Assembly (NCBI RefSeq): GCF_018967865.2 | Contig: NZ_JAHLZY020000001.1 | Location: forward strand, 4,526,001 to 4,590,000 | Origin: Hymenobacter siberiensis | GTDB lineage: Bacteria > Bacteroidota > Bacteroidia > Cytophagales > Hymenobacteraceae | DNA: 64,000 bases | Direction: 5' to 3' | Shown here: piece after piece, positions 25,101 to 33,082 of the stretch | How the letters are laid out: each line of letters opens with the position of its first letter | Numbering within the stretch: position 1 is the first letter of the stretch | Position numbers and translations under genes: made by a program | Notes under the pieces: model-generated | The model's input: the letters and a program-made list of their open reading frames with translations, nothing else | Database searches by the model: none | Told to the model about the DNA's origin: nothing

Positions 25101-26925
25101 CACCACGTTCAGCGCGGCGCTGGCCCGAATCGGCCAGGCCGGTACCTGGACCCGCCAGACGGTGAATCTGCCCGGCACGGGCCTCACGGCCACCACCATT
25201 ATCCGGCTGCGCGCCGTGGGCGACTTCGGAACCACCGATATCGGCCTGGATAACGTGAACATCACCTACCTGGCCTGCCCCACCGTTACAGGCCTATCTG
25301 CCAGCGGATTAACGCCCACAGCGGCCACCGTGAACTTCACGCCCGGCACCGCCGCCACCACCTACACGGTGACGGTGACTCCTACCGGCGGCACCACCAC
25401 GACCCAGACGGCCACGACTTCGCCGGTGAGCCTGACCGGCCTCACGCCTGGCACGAGCTACACGATTACCATTGTGAGCAACTGCGGCGCGGGCCAGACC
25501 TCGCCGGCCGCCACGCTCACCTTCACCACTCCGCCGGTAGCCCCGCTGAATGATGAATGCGCCGGGGCGCTCAACGTGCCCATTCAGTTTGGCACCTGCA
25601 TCACCCAGACTACTGCCGACAACACCGCCGCCACCACCTCGGCGGGAGCCCCCACCCCAAGCTGCTCCACTACCCTGAACCGGGACGTGTGGTTTAAAGT
25701 GACGGTGCCCGTGAACGGGTCGGTAACGGTGAAAACCGTGGCCCCTACCGCCGGCAGCAACATCACCGATACGGTTATCAGCCTGTACGCCGGTACCTGC
25801 GGCAACCTGACGGAGATTGGCTGCAACGACGATACCAACGGCCTGTACTCGCAGGTGGCCCTCACGGGCCGCACGCCGGGCGAGGTGCTCTACATCCGCG
25901 CCTGGGCATATAGCAGCACCAACGCCGGTCAGATTGCGGTGTGCGCCACGGCGCCGTCGAACTGCGCGGCCCCCAGCGGCCCCTCGGCTACTAACGTGAC
26001 CAACACTACGGCTACGCTCAGCTGGGTGGCCCCCACCGGCGGCCTGCCCGCCGGCAATACCTACGAGCTGGAATACGGCGTGCAGGGCTTCACGCAGGGC
26101 ACCGGCACCAGCGTAACCGGCCTCACGGCCGCTACCTACGCGCTGACCAGCCTGCAGGCGGCTACCGACTACTGCTTCTACGTGCGCCAGAACTGCGGCA
26201 CGGTGAATGGCAGCAGCACTTTCGTGGGGCCGACGTGCTTTACCACGCCGCTCACCGCGCCGGCCAACGATGAGCCCTGCGGTGCGGTTGCCCTGGGCAC
26301 TACCACCGTTACCGGCTCGAACGTGGGCTCGACCACCAGCATCCAGAACGGCATCATCACACCGGCCTGCTCGCCGGCGGCCCTGCCCAAGGATGTATGG
26401 TTCTCCTTTGTGGCAACGACGACGACCCGCATCCTGACCATCACGGGTACGGCCGCTGGCATGGTGCGCGTGTACACCAGCCCCGACTGTGCCGCCGGGC
26501 CGTTCACCAGCGTGAAATGCCAGGCCGCTGCCAACAACAACCTCAATGTGGGTCCCGTGAACCTGACGGGCCTCACGGTGGGCACGCGCTACTACGTGGC
26601 CGTGAGCGGTTACGGCAGCGCCGACGTAACGGGCTCCTTCAGCATTCTGAGCCTGCCCACCGCCACCCGCGCCCAGGCCGATACCGACGCGCTGCTGGTG
26701 TACCCCAACCCCAGCAACACCGGCCAGCTCACCCTACGCCTGAGTGGACTAAGCGGAACCGGCCAGGCAACCCTACTCAATGCCCTGGGCCAGGTAGTGG
26801 CGACCAAAGCCTTGAGCGGCACCGCCGAGCAAACGCTGAGCACCCACGGCCTGGCCACGGGCCTCTACACGCTCCGCGTGACGGTGGCCGGCCAGGTCCT
26901 GACCCGCAAAGTGGTGCTGGAATAA
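22192..26925 (+). CDS. Giant secreted FN3/adhesin-repeat protein with T9SS type A tail
   Basis: A 1577-residue secreted protein with signal peptide (WPQAGVLLLAALLFGSGPAQ AQ). A GEVED-like domain comes first (SVWIDYNHNFVYEASEWTQI). Three near-identical units of about 279 residues follow, each a fibronectin III-like domain (TYTVTVTPAGGTATTQTI, LTGLTASTSYTVSIVGNC) plus a MAM/cleaved-adhesin-like domain (PYTQDFEATW, WRRDDDGTSAAW, LDFDYINTSGTD-type strand, DIGVDNVRVSY). The RRDDDG motif recurs every 834-837 bp. After that come a pre-peptidase-type domain (VNGSVTVKTVAPTAGSN), another FN3 and a second such domain. The end YPNPSNTGQLTLRLSG to GLYTLRVTVAGQVLTRKVVL is a type A sorting domain. Likely a surface adhesin or matrix protein; no catalytic domain seen. 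Confidence 0.88.
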   Translation: MTTLLRSFTRRHWPQAGVLLLAALLFGSGPAQAQTTAYCATGLGGSCGGNDITDVGLSGTTLNATGLSCAATGGQAYTSYPATGTNTGAISGGVPYTLSVTLTGSSIVSVWIDYNHNFVYEASEWTQIATASPTGTPVSATLLVPTTAVQGTTGMRIRSRGAGNANGAADACTSFGSGETKDFTLTIGAPAACPSVSNLAVSGITATGASVAFTPSSSATTYTVTVTPAGGTATTQTITASPLALTGLTASTSYTVSIVGNCGTGSTSAANAITFFTGCASAPYALVNNTTAYTQDFEATWLNVCATRDAPDANWRSLPLTGNNAWRRDDDGTSAAWSGNSGVFTPAGSPLGTGTSLHSARFHSYNATSGTRGTLDLAVNMAGTVGTPTLNFDYINTSGTDSLKVFVSTNGGTTFNPVLLGLTTAAAWTRQTVNLPATGLTATTIIRLRATSDFGITDIGVDNVRVSYISCPAVTAATATGITATGATVSFTPASGPTTYTVTVTPAGGTATTQTITASPLTLTGLTPSTAYTVSIVGNCGAGSTSQPTVVTFSTSCLAAPYVTVNNTTPYTQDFEATWLSQCGTREIPGVNWRTTPLTGNTSWRRDDDGTSAAWSGTSGTYTPAGSPLGTGTSLHSARFHSYDATSGTRGTLDLYVNMAGTVGTPTLEFDYINTSGTDSLKVFVSTNGGTTFSAALLGLNTTTTWAHQLVSLPASLTATTIVRLRGTGDFGFSDIGVDNVRVSYIACAAVTNLTASGVTATGAVLNFTPPAGPTTYTVTVTPAGGTATTITPAPSTNPITLTGLTANTAYTVSIVSNCSGSTTSMATTTSFTTSCAAAPYVLINNTTPYNQDFEAAWTSQCGTNDIPAVNWRNTPLTGNNSWRRDDDGASAAWTGPASGAYTPAGSPLGTGTSLHSARFHSYNVSGRARGSLDLFANMAGTAGTPALSFDYINTSGTDSLNVFVSTNGGTTFSAALARIGQAGTWTRQTVNLPGTGLTATTIIRLRAVGDFGTTDIGLDNVNITYLACPTVTGLSASGLTPTAATVNFTPGTAATTYTVTVTPTGGTTTTQTATTSPVSLTGLTPGTSYTITIVSNCGAGQTSPAATLTFTTPPVAPLNDECAGALNVPIQFGTCITQTTADNTAATTSAGAPTPSCSTTLNRDVWFKVTVPVNGSVTVKTVAPTAGSNITDTVISLYAGTCGNLTEIGCNDDTNGLYSQVALTGRTPGEVLYIRAWAYSSTNAGQIAVCATAPSNCAAPSGPSATNVTNTTATLSWVAPTGGLPAGNTYELEYGVQGFTQGTGTSVTGLTAATYALTSLQAATDYCFYVRQNCGTVNGSSTFVGPTCFTTPLTAPANDEPCGAVALGTTTVTGSNVGSTTSIQNGIITPACSPAALPKDVWFSFVATTTTRILTITGTAAGMVRVYTSPDCAAGPFTSVKCQAAANNNLNVGPVNLTGLTVGTRYYVAVSGYGSADVTGSFSILSLPTATRAQADTDALLVYPNPSNTGQLTLRLSGLSGTGQATLLNALGQVVATKALSGTAEQTLSTHGLATGLYTLRVTVAGQVLTRKVVLE

Positions 26926-26947
26926 CCTTCCGCACTACCCCGCAACG

Positions 26948-26980
26948 AAAAGGGCCGGCAATTTGCCGGCCCTTTTTTTG
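26948..26980 (+). terminator. Rho-independent terminator
   Basis: AAAAGGGCCGGCAA pairs with TTGCCGGCCCTTTTTTT, 22 bp after the end of the large secreted protein gene. Confidence 0.93.
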
Positions 26981-27029
26981 GTTGAATTCAGGTAGTCATG
27001 CAGCCGTGAGCGTATCTGGGTCGAGCCCG

Positions 27030-27156
27030 CCGGTCTGACCGCCCTAGGCGGTCCGACCGGTCGAAGCACCCCCGGTTTCGTTCTCACGACAACCGGTCGA
27101 ACCCACGGTTTCGTTCTCACGACAACCGGTCGGACCGCCTAGAGCGGTCAGACCGG
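27030..27156. repeat. Palindromic repeats, CCTAGG family, copies 3 and 4, with 33-bp tandem
   Basis: Copy 3 (27030-27060) reads CCGGTCTGACCGCCCTAGG then CGGTCCGACCGG; copy 4 (27126-27156) reads CCGGTCGGACCGCCTAGA then GCGGTCAGACCGG. Both are near-perfect palindromes. Between them GGTTTCGTTCTCACGACAAC is repeated with a 33-bp period (27074 and 27107). It lies between a terminator and a convergent gene. Confidence 0.85.
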
Positions 27157-27220
27157 AGTAGCCGAGCATTTCTGCACAAGTATTTAGCAAAGGTTACACA
27201 ACACATTGTTTTTCAAAGAT

Positions 27221-28624
27221 TTATTCCACCACCAGCTTGCGGGTGCTGCGGCCAGCCGCGCCGTCGGCCTGCACCAGGTAGGTGCCGGGGCGCAGGCTGC
27301 CGAGGTCCAGCGTGGCGGTGGTGCCGGTGGGGCGCACGGAATACACGGGGCGGCCCAGCAGGTCGCTGAGCGTGAGCAGGCCACCCGGCGCGGGCAGCCG
27401 CACAGTGGCCTGCCGGTGGGCGGGGTTGGGAAACAGGTCGAAGGCGAAGGTGGTAGCCGGGCGCGTGGCCGTAGGCACGTAGGCGCGATTTTCGAGGGTC
27501 AGAATGCGGTCATCGGTGGCGGCAGGGGTGCCCCGGCCGTCGCGGTTGCTGGTGCCGATGTACACCTTACCGGCCGGCGACACGCAAATGGCCCGCAGCC
27601 GGCCAAAGCCGGTGAGGAAATCGGTGCGGCTGGGAATGGTGAGGCCGGCCGCATCCAGCGTCAGCTGGGTGAGCTTGTGGTCTTTGAGCACGGCCAGCAG
27701 CAGGCTGCCCCGCCAGCCGGAAATGGCCGGATGGTCGTAGTAGGTGAGGCCGGCCGGGGCAATGGTGGGCGTCCAGACGGTGAGGGGCTCGCGCACGTTG
27801 TTGGCGGTGCAGAAGGTGGCTTCGGCGGGCAGGTCGCAGAGGCCCTCCACGTTGGGCCAGCCGTAGTTGCGGCCGGCTTCTATCTTGTTGATTTCATCGT
27901 CATTGTTGGGGCCGTGTTCCGAGCTGTAGATGCGGCCATCGGGCAGCTGCACCAGGCCCTGCGGGTTGCGGTGCCCGAGCGTGTAGATGGCGCTGCCGGC
28001 CGTGGGGTTGTTAGCCGGAATGGTACCGTCGAAATTCAGCCGCAGAATCTTGCCATTGAGCGAGGTGCGGTTCTGCGCCTCCGAGGCCACCAGCGCATCG
28101 CCGGTGGTCATGAGCAGGGTACGGTCGGGCAGCAGCAGCAGGCGCGAGCCGCTGTGGTTGGTGGTGGCCACGATGTTGCCGAGCAGCACCACGGGGTTGC
28201 TCAGCGCGCCATTGGCGTAGGAATAGCGCACCAGCTTTTCCTTCAGGGTGCCCTGGTCGGTGTAGTTGTACACCACAAATACGCCGTAGGTACCGGCCGG
28301 CTGCCCTGTGGGCGTAGCATCGATGGCCATGCCCAGCAGGCCGCTCTCGTTGCTTTCGGTCACGTCGGCAATGGTGAGCAGCGGCAGCACCTGCCCGGTG
28401 GCCGGGTTCACGCGGCTGATGCGGCCGCTGCGCTCCGTCACCCAGATGAAATTATCGGGCCCCCACACCAGCTCCCAGATAGTGGCTAGGTTGGAGGCCA
28501 GGGTCGAGGCCGTGACTGTAGTGGTGCCTACCGCGAAAGTGGTGAGGGCCGGGGCCTGGGCACAGGCGGCGAGCGGCAGCCCCAGGGTGCCCAGGGCCAG
28601 CAACGCATTACGTAGAAGTTTCAT
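27221..28624 (-). CDS. Secreted PQQ-type sugar dehydrogenase-like propeller with T9SS tail
   Basis: A 467-residue exported protein (MKLLRNALLALGTLGLPLAA signal). The body is the glucose/sorbosone dehydrogenase beta-propeller: LVWGPDNFIWVTERSGRISR, SGLLGMAIDATPTG, GKILRLNFDGTIPANNP, YTLGHRNPQGLVQLPDGRIY, SSEHGPNNDDEINKIEAGRN and YGWPNVEGLC. The HGP, HRNPQG and DEIN motifs are those that hold PQQ and calcium in soluble aldose dehydrogenases. Residues from about 385 are a T9SS type A sorting domain (LFPNPAHRQATVRL to GTYLVQADGAAGRSTRKLVV). Probable extracellular sugar oxidation; substrate unknown. Confidence 0.87.
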   Translation of the reverse strand: MKLLRNALLALGTLGLPLAACAQAPALTTFAVGTTTVTASTLASNLATIWELVWGPDNFIWVTERSGRISRVNPATGQVLPLLTIADVTESNESGLLGMAIDATPTGQPAGTYGVFVVYNYTDQGTLKEKLVRYSYANGALSNPVVLLGNIVATTNHSGSRLLLLPDRTLLMTTGDALVASEAQNRTSLNGKILRLNFDGTIPANNPTAGSAIYTLGHRNPQGLVQLPDGRIYSSEHGPNNDDEINKIEAGRNYGWPNVEGLCDLPAEATFCTANNVREPLTVWTPTIAPAGLTYYDHPAISGWRGSLLLAVLKDHKLTQLTLDAAGLTIPSRTDFLTGFGRLRAICVSPAGKVYIGTSNRDGRGTPAATDDRILTLENRAYVPTATRPATTFAFDLFPNPAHRQATVRLPAPGGLLTLSDLLGRPVYSVRPTGTTATLDLGSLRPGTYLVQADGAAGRSTRKLVVE

Positions 28625-28760
28625 GGCAATAGGCAGGAGGGGATGAACGGATAAATCGGTTGTTTATCAAAAGATAACGAAACCCGGCCGTAACCGGATG
28701 CCGCCGGCCCGGCCCGCAGCCGGATTTTGTAGCTTGCAGCACCATTTACCGACTTCCAGC

Positions 28761-29219
28761 ATGGCCGAATTTTTCACCGCCACCCACCCCACCGGCTACA
28801 CCCTCAGCACCGACCCCGCCCGGCTCGACCTCGCTGCCATTCACCGCTGGCTGAGCGAAGAATCGTACTGGGCCAAGCACATTCCGCGCGCCACCGTGGA
28901 GCGCGCCGTGGCCAACTCGCTCAATTTCGGCCTCTACGCCCCCGATGGCCGTCAGGCCGGTTTCTGCCGCGTGGTGACGGACAGGGCCACGTTTGCCTGG
29001 CTCTGCGACGTATTTGTGCTGCCCGAGTTCCGGGGCCACGGCCTCGCCAAGTGGCTGGTGGAGCAGATGCTGGCCCACCCCGAACTGCAAAACCTGCGCC
29101 GCCACCTGCTCGCTACCTTCGACGCCCACACCCTCTACCAGCGCTTCGGCTACGAGCCGCTGGACCGGCCGGACAGATGGCTCGAAATCAAGCACCCTAA
29201 CCCGTACCCGGCACCGTAG
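28761..29219 (+). CDS. GNAT family N-acetyltransferase
   Basis: A 152-residue GNAT protein starting MAEFFTATHPTGYTLS. The CoA-binding loop is in LCDVFVLPEFRGHGLAKWLV (RGHGLA), preceded by AGFCRVVTDRATFAWL and followed by HTLYQRFGYEPL. This small group often starts with a two-strand domain recognising small amines; the substrate is unknown. It ends 4 bp from the convergent glycosylase gene. Confidence 0.85.
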   Translation: MAEFFTATHPTGYTLSTDPARLDLAAIHRWLSEESYWAKHIPRATVERAVANSLNFGLYAPDGRQAGFCRVVTDRATFAWLCDVFVLPEFRGHGLAKWLVEQMLAHPELQNLRRHLLATFDAHTLYQRFGYEPLDRPDRWLEIKHPNPYPAP

Positions 29220-29223
29220 CCCG

Positions 29224-29832
29224 CTATTTCGCCGGGCTGGTCCACTTGCTATCTTCCAACCGGAAGCGCCACGGCAGCCCAGCCGCTTCGGCCCCGGCAT
29301 AGGCCAAGCCTACCCGAGCACTGGCCAATATATCGGCTTCGGCCACCGCTTCGCCGTGGTCTTCAAACCAGATAATGTCCCCGGTAACCGGCTGGCCGGT
29401 GAGGGCAGGCATGATGCCCAGCGCCTGGCTCAGCACGCCCGGCCCGGCGGTGAGGGCGCGCACGGGCTTGGCCAGCCCCCGGCGGCGCAGCATTTCCTCC
29501 ACGCCAATGAGCGGCTCGATGGCGCGAATGAGCACCGCGTCGGGGTGCTGGGCATCGTGCGTGGCAATGTTGAACAGCGCGTGGCGGTTATAAACGGTGT
29601 AGATGTAGGCGTGACCGCCGGGCACGTGCAGGCCCTGCGCCTGGTGGCGCTTGCGCTGCAAGTGCAGCGTGAGGGACTGGTCGCCCTCGTGCCGGTAGGC
29701 CTCAGTTTCGACGATGCGGCCGGCCGTCAGCACCCCATCAATGTGGGTGTAGAGGTGCTTGCCCAGCAGGTCGCGGGCAATGGCCATCACATCGGGGCGC
29801 TGGAAGAAGGCGGTGGGGAGTTTTTGGGGCAT
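29224..29832 (-). CDS. DNA-3-methyladenine glycosylase (AAG/MPG family)
   Basis: A 202-residue base-excision repair glycosylase. FFQRPDVMAIARDLLGKHL and GRIVETEAYRHEGDQSLTLH hold the catalytic Glu of the family (VETEAY); GGHAYIYTVYNRHALFNIAT corresponds to the usual AYVYxxYGxHxxxN segment with YTVYNRHALFN in place of YGMHWCLN; LTAGPGVLSQALGI is the LtxGPGkLxqAlgi motif. It removes alkylated purines from DNA. Variant residues in the substrate pocket (Asn-Arg for Gly-Met) suggest a subfamily with changed specificity, but this is a guess. Confidence 0.9.
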   Translation of the reverse strand: MPQKLPTAFFQRPDVMAIARDLLGKHLYTHIDGVLTAGRIVETEAYRHEGDQSLTLHLQRKRHQAQGLHVPGGHAYIYTVYNRHALFNIATHDAQHPDAVLIRAIEPLIGVEEMLRRRGLAKPVRALTAGPGVLSQALGIMPALTGQPVTGDIIWFEDHGEAVAEADILASARVGLAYAGAEAAGLPWRFRLEDSKWTSPAK

Positions 29833-29891
29833 AATGGAGAGTAGTGGCGCGTACCCGGGTGTAGTGCGAAGCGGCGCTTCGCATTACGGCC

Positions 29892-31844
29892 TCACCGCAA
29901 GCGGTACAGCAGCCCGAGGCTGAACAACCAGGGCCGGGGCTGCCACGGCAGGGCAGCGGTGGGCTGGTCGTTGGTGCGCAGGCTTACGTCGGGGTGGGGC
30001 AAATCGATGGCGGCGGCGCTTCGGGTCAGGAAAAAACCGCTTTCCTCGGCCAGCTGCAGACGGGTGCGGGTGCGCAGCGGCAGCAGGTAGCTGGCATCGG
30101 CCACCAGTTCCAGCTTGTGGCTGAGCTCCAGGCCCAAACCCAGGCTGGGCTGCAGGGCCTCGGTCACGACTTGCAGCTGGGCGCTGAGCTCATCGGCCCT
30201 GAGGTGGGTGCCGGCCACGCGCAGGCCCGCATCGGGGTTGACGAAGGTGCCCAGGTCGCGGCCGGCGGTCTGGCGGGTGTAGGCCAGGCCGGCGCGGCCG
30301 TAGAGCGGGCGGTGCCGGGGCCTGAAGTTGCGCTGGTAGCTCAGCCCGGCCGCCCAGCCATCGGCGCGGAACTGCCCGTACAGGCGCTGCGTGGCCAGGC
30401 GCACGGCCAGCTCATGGGTTAACTCAAACTGATATTCAAACTGCGAATAAACAGAAAACGACTGCGCTTTCACCGAATTATCAGCCTGAAAACCAAACCC
30501 GTACCCATCCGGCGCATACGCCACCGCCAGGCCCGCCGCCGCTACCGACAGCGGCCATGCCCCCACCATGCCCCCGTAGCGGAAGCGGCTCAGAAACTTC
30601 CCAAACAGCGTCTGCGGCGCGTCTTTAGCCGAAGTTGAATCGCCGGCGGCCACCGGCCGGAACAGCGAGTCGGCCCGGTGCTGGCGCTGCTGGTCGAGCA
30701 GGGCTTGCCGCAGGGTTTCGGGAGGTAGCAGCGTGGTGTGGCCCCGCCAGAAGGCCGAGTCGTAAGCCACGGCATTGCGCAGAAATACGTCGTGGTACTG
30801 CGCGCGCTCCAGGTAGCCGGGCCGGACCGTTTGGGCCGTATCGATGGCCGTGGCCAGGAATTCGCCGAAGTAATTGAGCGGTGGGCCGATGGGCAGGCGG
30901 GCCCGGGTTTGCCACCACACGGTTTTGAGATGCCAGCGGCCGGCGTAGGGCTGGTAGGACACGCGCAGGGCACGCGAGTCGGCCAGGTTGGTGGAGTGCC
31001 GGAGGCCGGCGGACGTGTAGCGCCACTCGGCCCCCAGAAAGGCGTAGGAATCCTGGTCGATGTACATCCGGCCCGCAAAATCGGCGCGGCGGTTGCCCGC
31101 TTTGGGCGCGAAGGTGACCACGTACACCGGCCGGTCCTGGTAGCTGCTGCCGGGCGCGAGGCGGTAGTCGTAGTCCCGAAAGTGGGCGGGGTCGATAAAC
31201 TGCGCCCGCCGGTGCACGAAATCCGCCAGGTGCGCAATAAACGGCCCGCCAGCCCAGTCAATTCGCACCAGCTTATCCGAGCGCAAATCGACCCGGCGCG
31301 ACTGCCGAATCTGCACTTCGCCCGTACTGGTGCGTTGCGGATACGGCGCTTTGTACACCGTCAGCAGCCCTTCCACCAGGTAGCGCGGCCGCCCCAGGCT
31401 GTCATTATCCGACTCCCGGTAGAAGCCCGTGAGCTGCGTGGGCCGCACCGGGTAGTTGCGCGGAATACGCGCTACGGCCTCCCGCACAATGCCCAATACC
31501 GAGCCGGTGACCTGCACCTCGCCTAGCGTGGCCGGGCTGATTTTCAGCTCGATAATCAGCTCCGGCCCCGGCAGCGGCGGTAGCATTTGGTGGCAGCTTT
31601 TGTAGCCCAGCAGGGCCACCGTCAACTTTTCCCCGGCGTAGGCCGGCGGGATGCTCAGCGCAAAGCGGCCGGCGTCGTTGGTATTGGTTCCGATGCGGTT
31701 ATCAGCCACGCCCACCTGGGCGTTGGGGACGGGCTGGTGGGTTTCGGCATCGAGCACCCTGCCACGCAGCACCATTTGCGCCTGCACCGAACCGGCCAGC
31801 AGCACCAGCCACAGCAATAGAAAATGTCGCTTCAAAACGGGCAT
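29892..31844 (-). CDS. Outer-membrane barrel with carboxypeptidase-regulatory domain (DUF5686-like)
   Basis: A 650-residue outer-membrane protein. After a signal peptide (FLLLWLVLLAGSVQAQ) comes a CarboxypepD_reg-like domain (VLRGRVLDAETHQPVPNAQV, KLTVALLGYKS). The central region (IRQSRRVDLRSDKLVRIDWA, YVVTFAPKAGNRRADFAG) is that of DUF5686-type proteins and the last 200 residues form a beta-barrel (FSVYSQFEYQFELTHELAVR, GAGLAYTRQTAGRD-like strands, LFSLGLLYRLR end). The role is unknown; these proteins resemble TonB receptors without a plug. Confidence 0.75.
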   Translation of the reverse strand: MPVLKRHFLLLWLVLLAGSVQAQMVLRGRVLDAETHQPVPNAQVGVADNRIGTNTNDAGRFALSIPPAYAGEKLTVALLGYKSCHQMLPPLPGPELIIELKISPATLGEVQVTGSVLGIVREAVARIPRNYPVRPTQLTGFYRESDNDSLGRPRYLVEGLLTVYKAPYPQRTSTGEVQIRQSRRVDLRSDKLVRIDWAGGPFIAHLADFVHRRAQFIDPAHFRDYDYRLAPGSSYQDRPVYVVTFAPKAGNRRADFAGRMYIDQDSYAFLGAEWRYTSAGLRHSTNLADSRALRVSYQPYAGRWHLKTVWWQTRARLPIGPPLNYFGEFLATAIDTAQTVRPGYLERAQYHDVFLRNAVAYDSAFWRGHTTLLPPETLRQALLDQQRQHRADSLFRPVAAGDSTSAKDAPQTLFGKFLSRFRYGGMVGAWPLSVAAAGLAVAYAPDGYGFGFQADNSVKAQSFSVYSQFEYQFELTHELAVRLATQRLYGQFRADGWAAGLSYQRNFRPRHRPLYGRAGLAYTRQTAGRDLGTFVNPDAGLRVAGTHLRADELSAQLQVVTEALQPSLGLGLELSHKLELVADASYLLPLRTRTRLQLAEESGFFLTRSAAAIDLPHPDVSLRTNDQPTAALPWQPRPWLFSLGLLYRLR

Positions 31845-31854
31845 GGGCTGAATG

Positions 31855-31964
31855 CGGTAGAGACGCGTCTTTGCGTCTCGTCACTGAACGGTTTTGCCCG
31901 CGCTTTTCGCGTGCGTCGTTCAACGACAAGACGCAAAGGTGCGTCTCTGCAACGTTTCTACCGC
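31855..31964. repeat. Palindromic repeat with GAGACGC arms
   Basis: GCGGTAGAGACGCGTCTTTG continuing CGTCTCG at the left is mirrored by GACAAGACGCAAAGGTGC continuing GTCTCTGC and TCTACCGC at the right (a bulge AACGTT on the right arm). It fills the space between two genes and reaches the asd stop codon. Confidence 0.8.
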
Positions 31965-32962
31965 TACTTCGCCGGCACCTGTTGGCTCAGCAGGTACTCG
32001 GCAATCTGCACGGCGTTGGTGGCGGCCCCTTTGCGAAGGTTGTCGGCTACCACCCACATATTGAGGGTTTTGGGTTGGGTTTCGTCGCGGCGCAGACGGC
32101 CCACCAGCACGGCGTCTTTGCCGTGGCTGTCTTTGGGCATGGGGTAAGAGTTGGTGGCAGGGTCGTCCACCAGCTCTACGCCGGCGGTGTTGGCGAGAAT
32201 TTCGCGCACCTCGGCCATGTCAAACTCCTCGGCAAACTCCACGTTGAGGGATTCCGAATGCCCGCCCATCACCGGGATGCGCACGCAGGTGGCCGTGACG
32301 CGGATGCTGTCGTCGCCCATGATTTTCTTGGTTTCGTCTACCATTTTCAGCTCCTCCTTGGTGTAGCCGCTGGGCTCGAACACGTCGATGTGGGGCAGCA
32401 CGTTCAGGTCGATGGGGTGCGGGTAGGCGGGGTTGCTGGCGGTTTGGCCGGCGCGCTCTTCGAGGAGCTGGTCCACGGCTTTTTTACCGGTGCCGGTCAC
32501 GCTCTGGTAGGTGCTCACCACGATGCGACGCACCTTGTATTTCCGGTGCAAGTCATTCAACGCCACCACCATCTGAATGGTTGAGCAGTTGGGATTGGCA
32601 ATGATTTTATCCTCCGGCGTGAGGGTGTCGGCATTCAGCTCGGGCACCACCAGCTTCTTGGTGGGGTCCATGCGCCAGGCCGAGGAGTTATCGATAACGG
32701 TAGTGCCCACGGCGGCAAAGCGCGGCGCATGCTCCTTGCTAACGGAGCCGCCGGCCGAGAAAATGGCAATGTCGGGCCGGGCCGCAATGGCGTCGTCCAT
32801 GCTCACCACGGAGTATTTTTTGCCCTGAAACTCGATAAACTGGCCCACCGATTTGGCCGAAGCCACGGGCAGCAGCTCGGTGAGGGGAAACTGGCGCTCG
32901 GCCAATACTTTCAACAGCTCGGTGCCCACCAGGCCGGTGGCACCCACAACAGCAATTTTCAT
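31964..32962 (-). CDS. asd: Aspartate-semialdehyde dehydrogenase
   Basis: A 332-residue enzyme that reduces aspartyl phosphate to aspartate semialdehyde, the entry to threonine, methionine and lysine synthesis. The NADP-binding start is MKIAVVGATGLVGTELLKVL; the catalytic Cys126 is in IIANPNCSTIQ; YQSVTGTGKKAVDQLLEE and RIPVMGGHSESLNVEFAEEF contain the substrate-binding and active-site residues. The ATG at 32962 is chosen since the upstream extension is not homologous to the Rossmann start. The other methionine genes are 25 kb away. Confidence 0.96.
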   Translation of the reverse strand: MKIAVVGATGLVGTELLKVLAERQFPLTELLPVASAKSVGQFIEFQGKKYSVVSMDDAIAARPDIAIFSAGGSVSKEHAPRFAAVGTTVIDNSSAWRMDPTKKLVVPELNADTLTPEDKIIANPNCSTIQMVVALNDLHRKYKVRRIVVSTYQSVTGTGKKAVDQLLEERAGQTASNPAYPHPIDLNVLPHIDVFEPSGYTKEELKMVDETKKIMGDDSIRVTATCVRIPVMGGHSESLNVEFAEEFDMAEVREILANTAGVELVDDPATNSYPMPKDSHGKDAVLVGRLRRDETQPKTLNMWVVADNLRKGAATNAVQIAEYLLSQQVPAK

Positions 32963-33082
32963 GGAAAAAGCAGAAAAATAAAAAGGCGCGCCAATGAGCG
33001 CACAACTACAAATGTCGCCAGAAATCAATTACTTTAGACGCCGCATCTGCATTTTGCCGGCCTCATCATCTTCTGCACTCCA

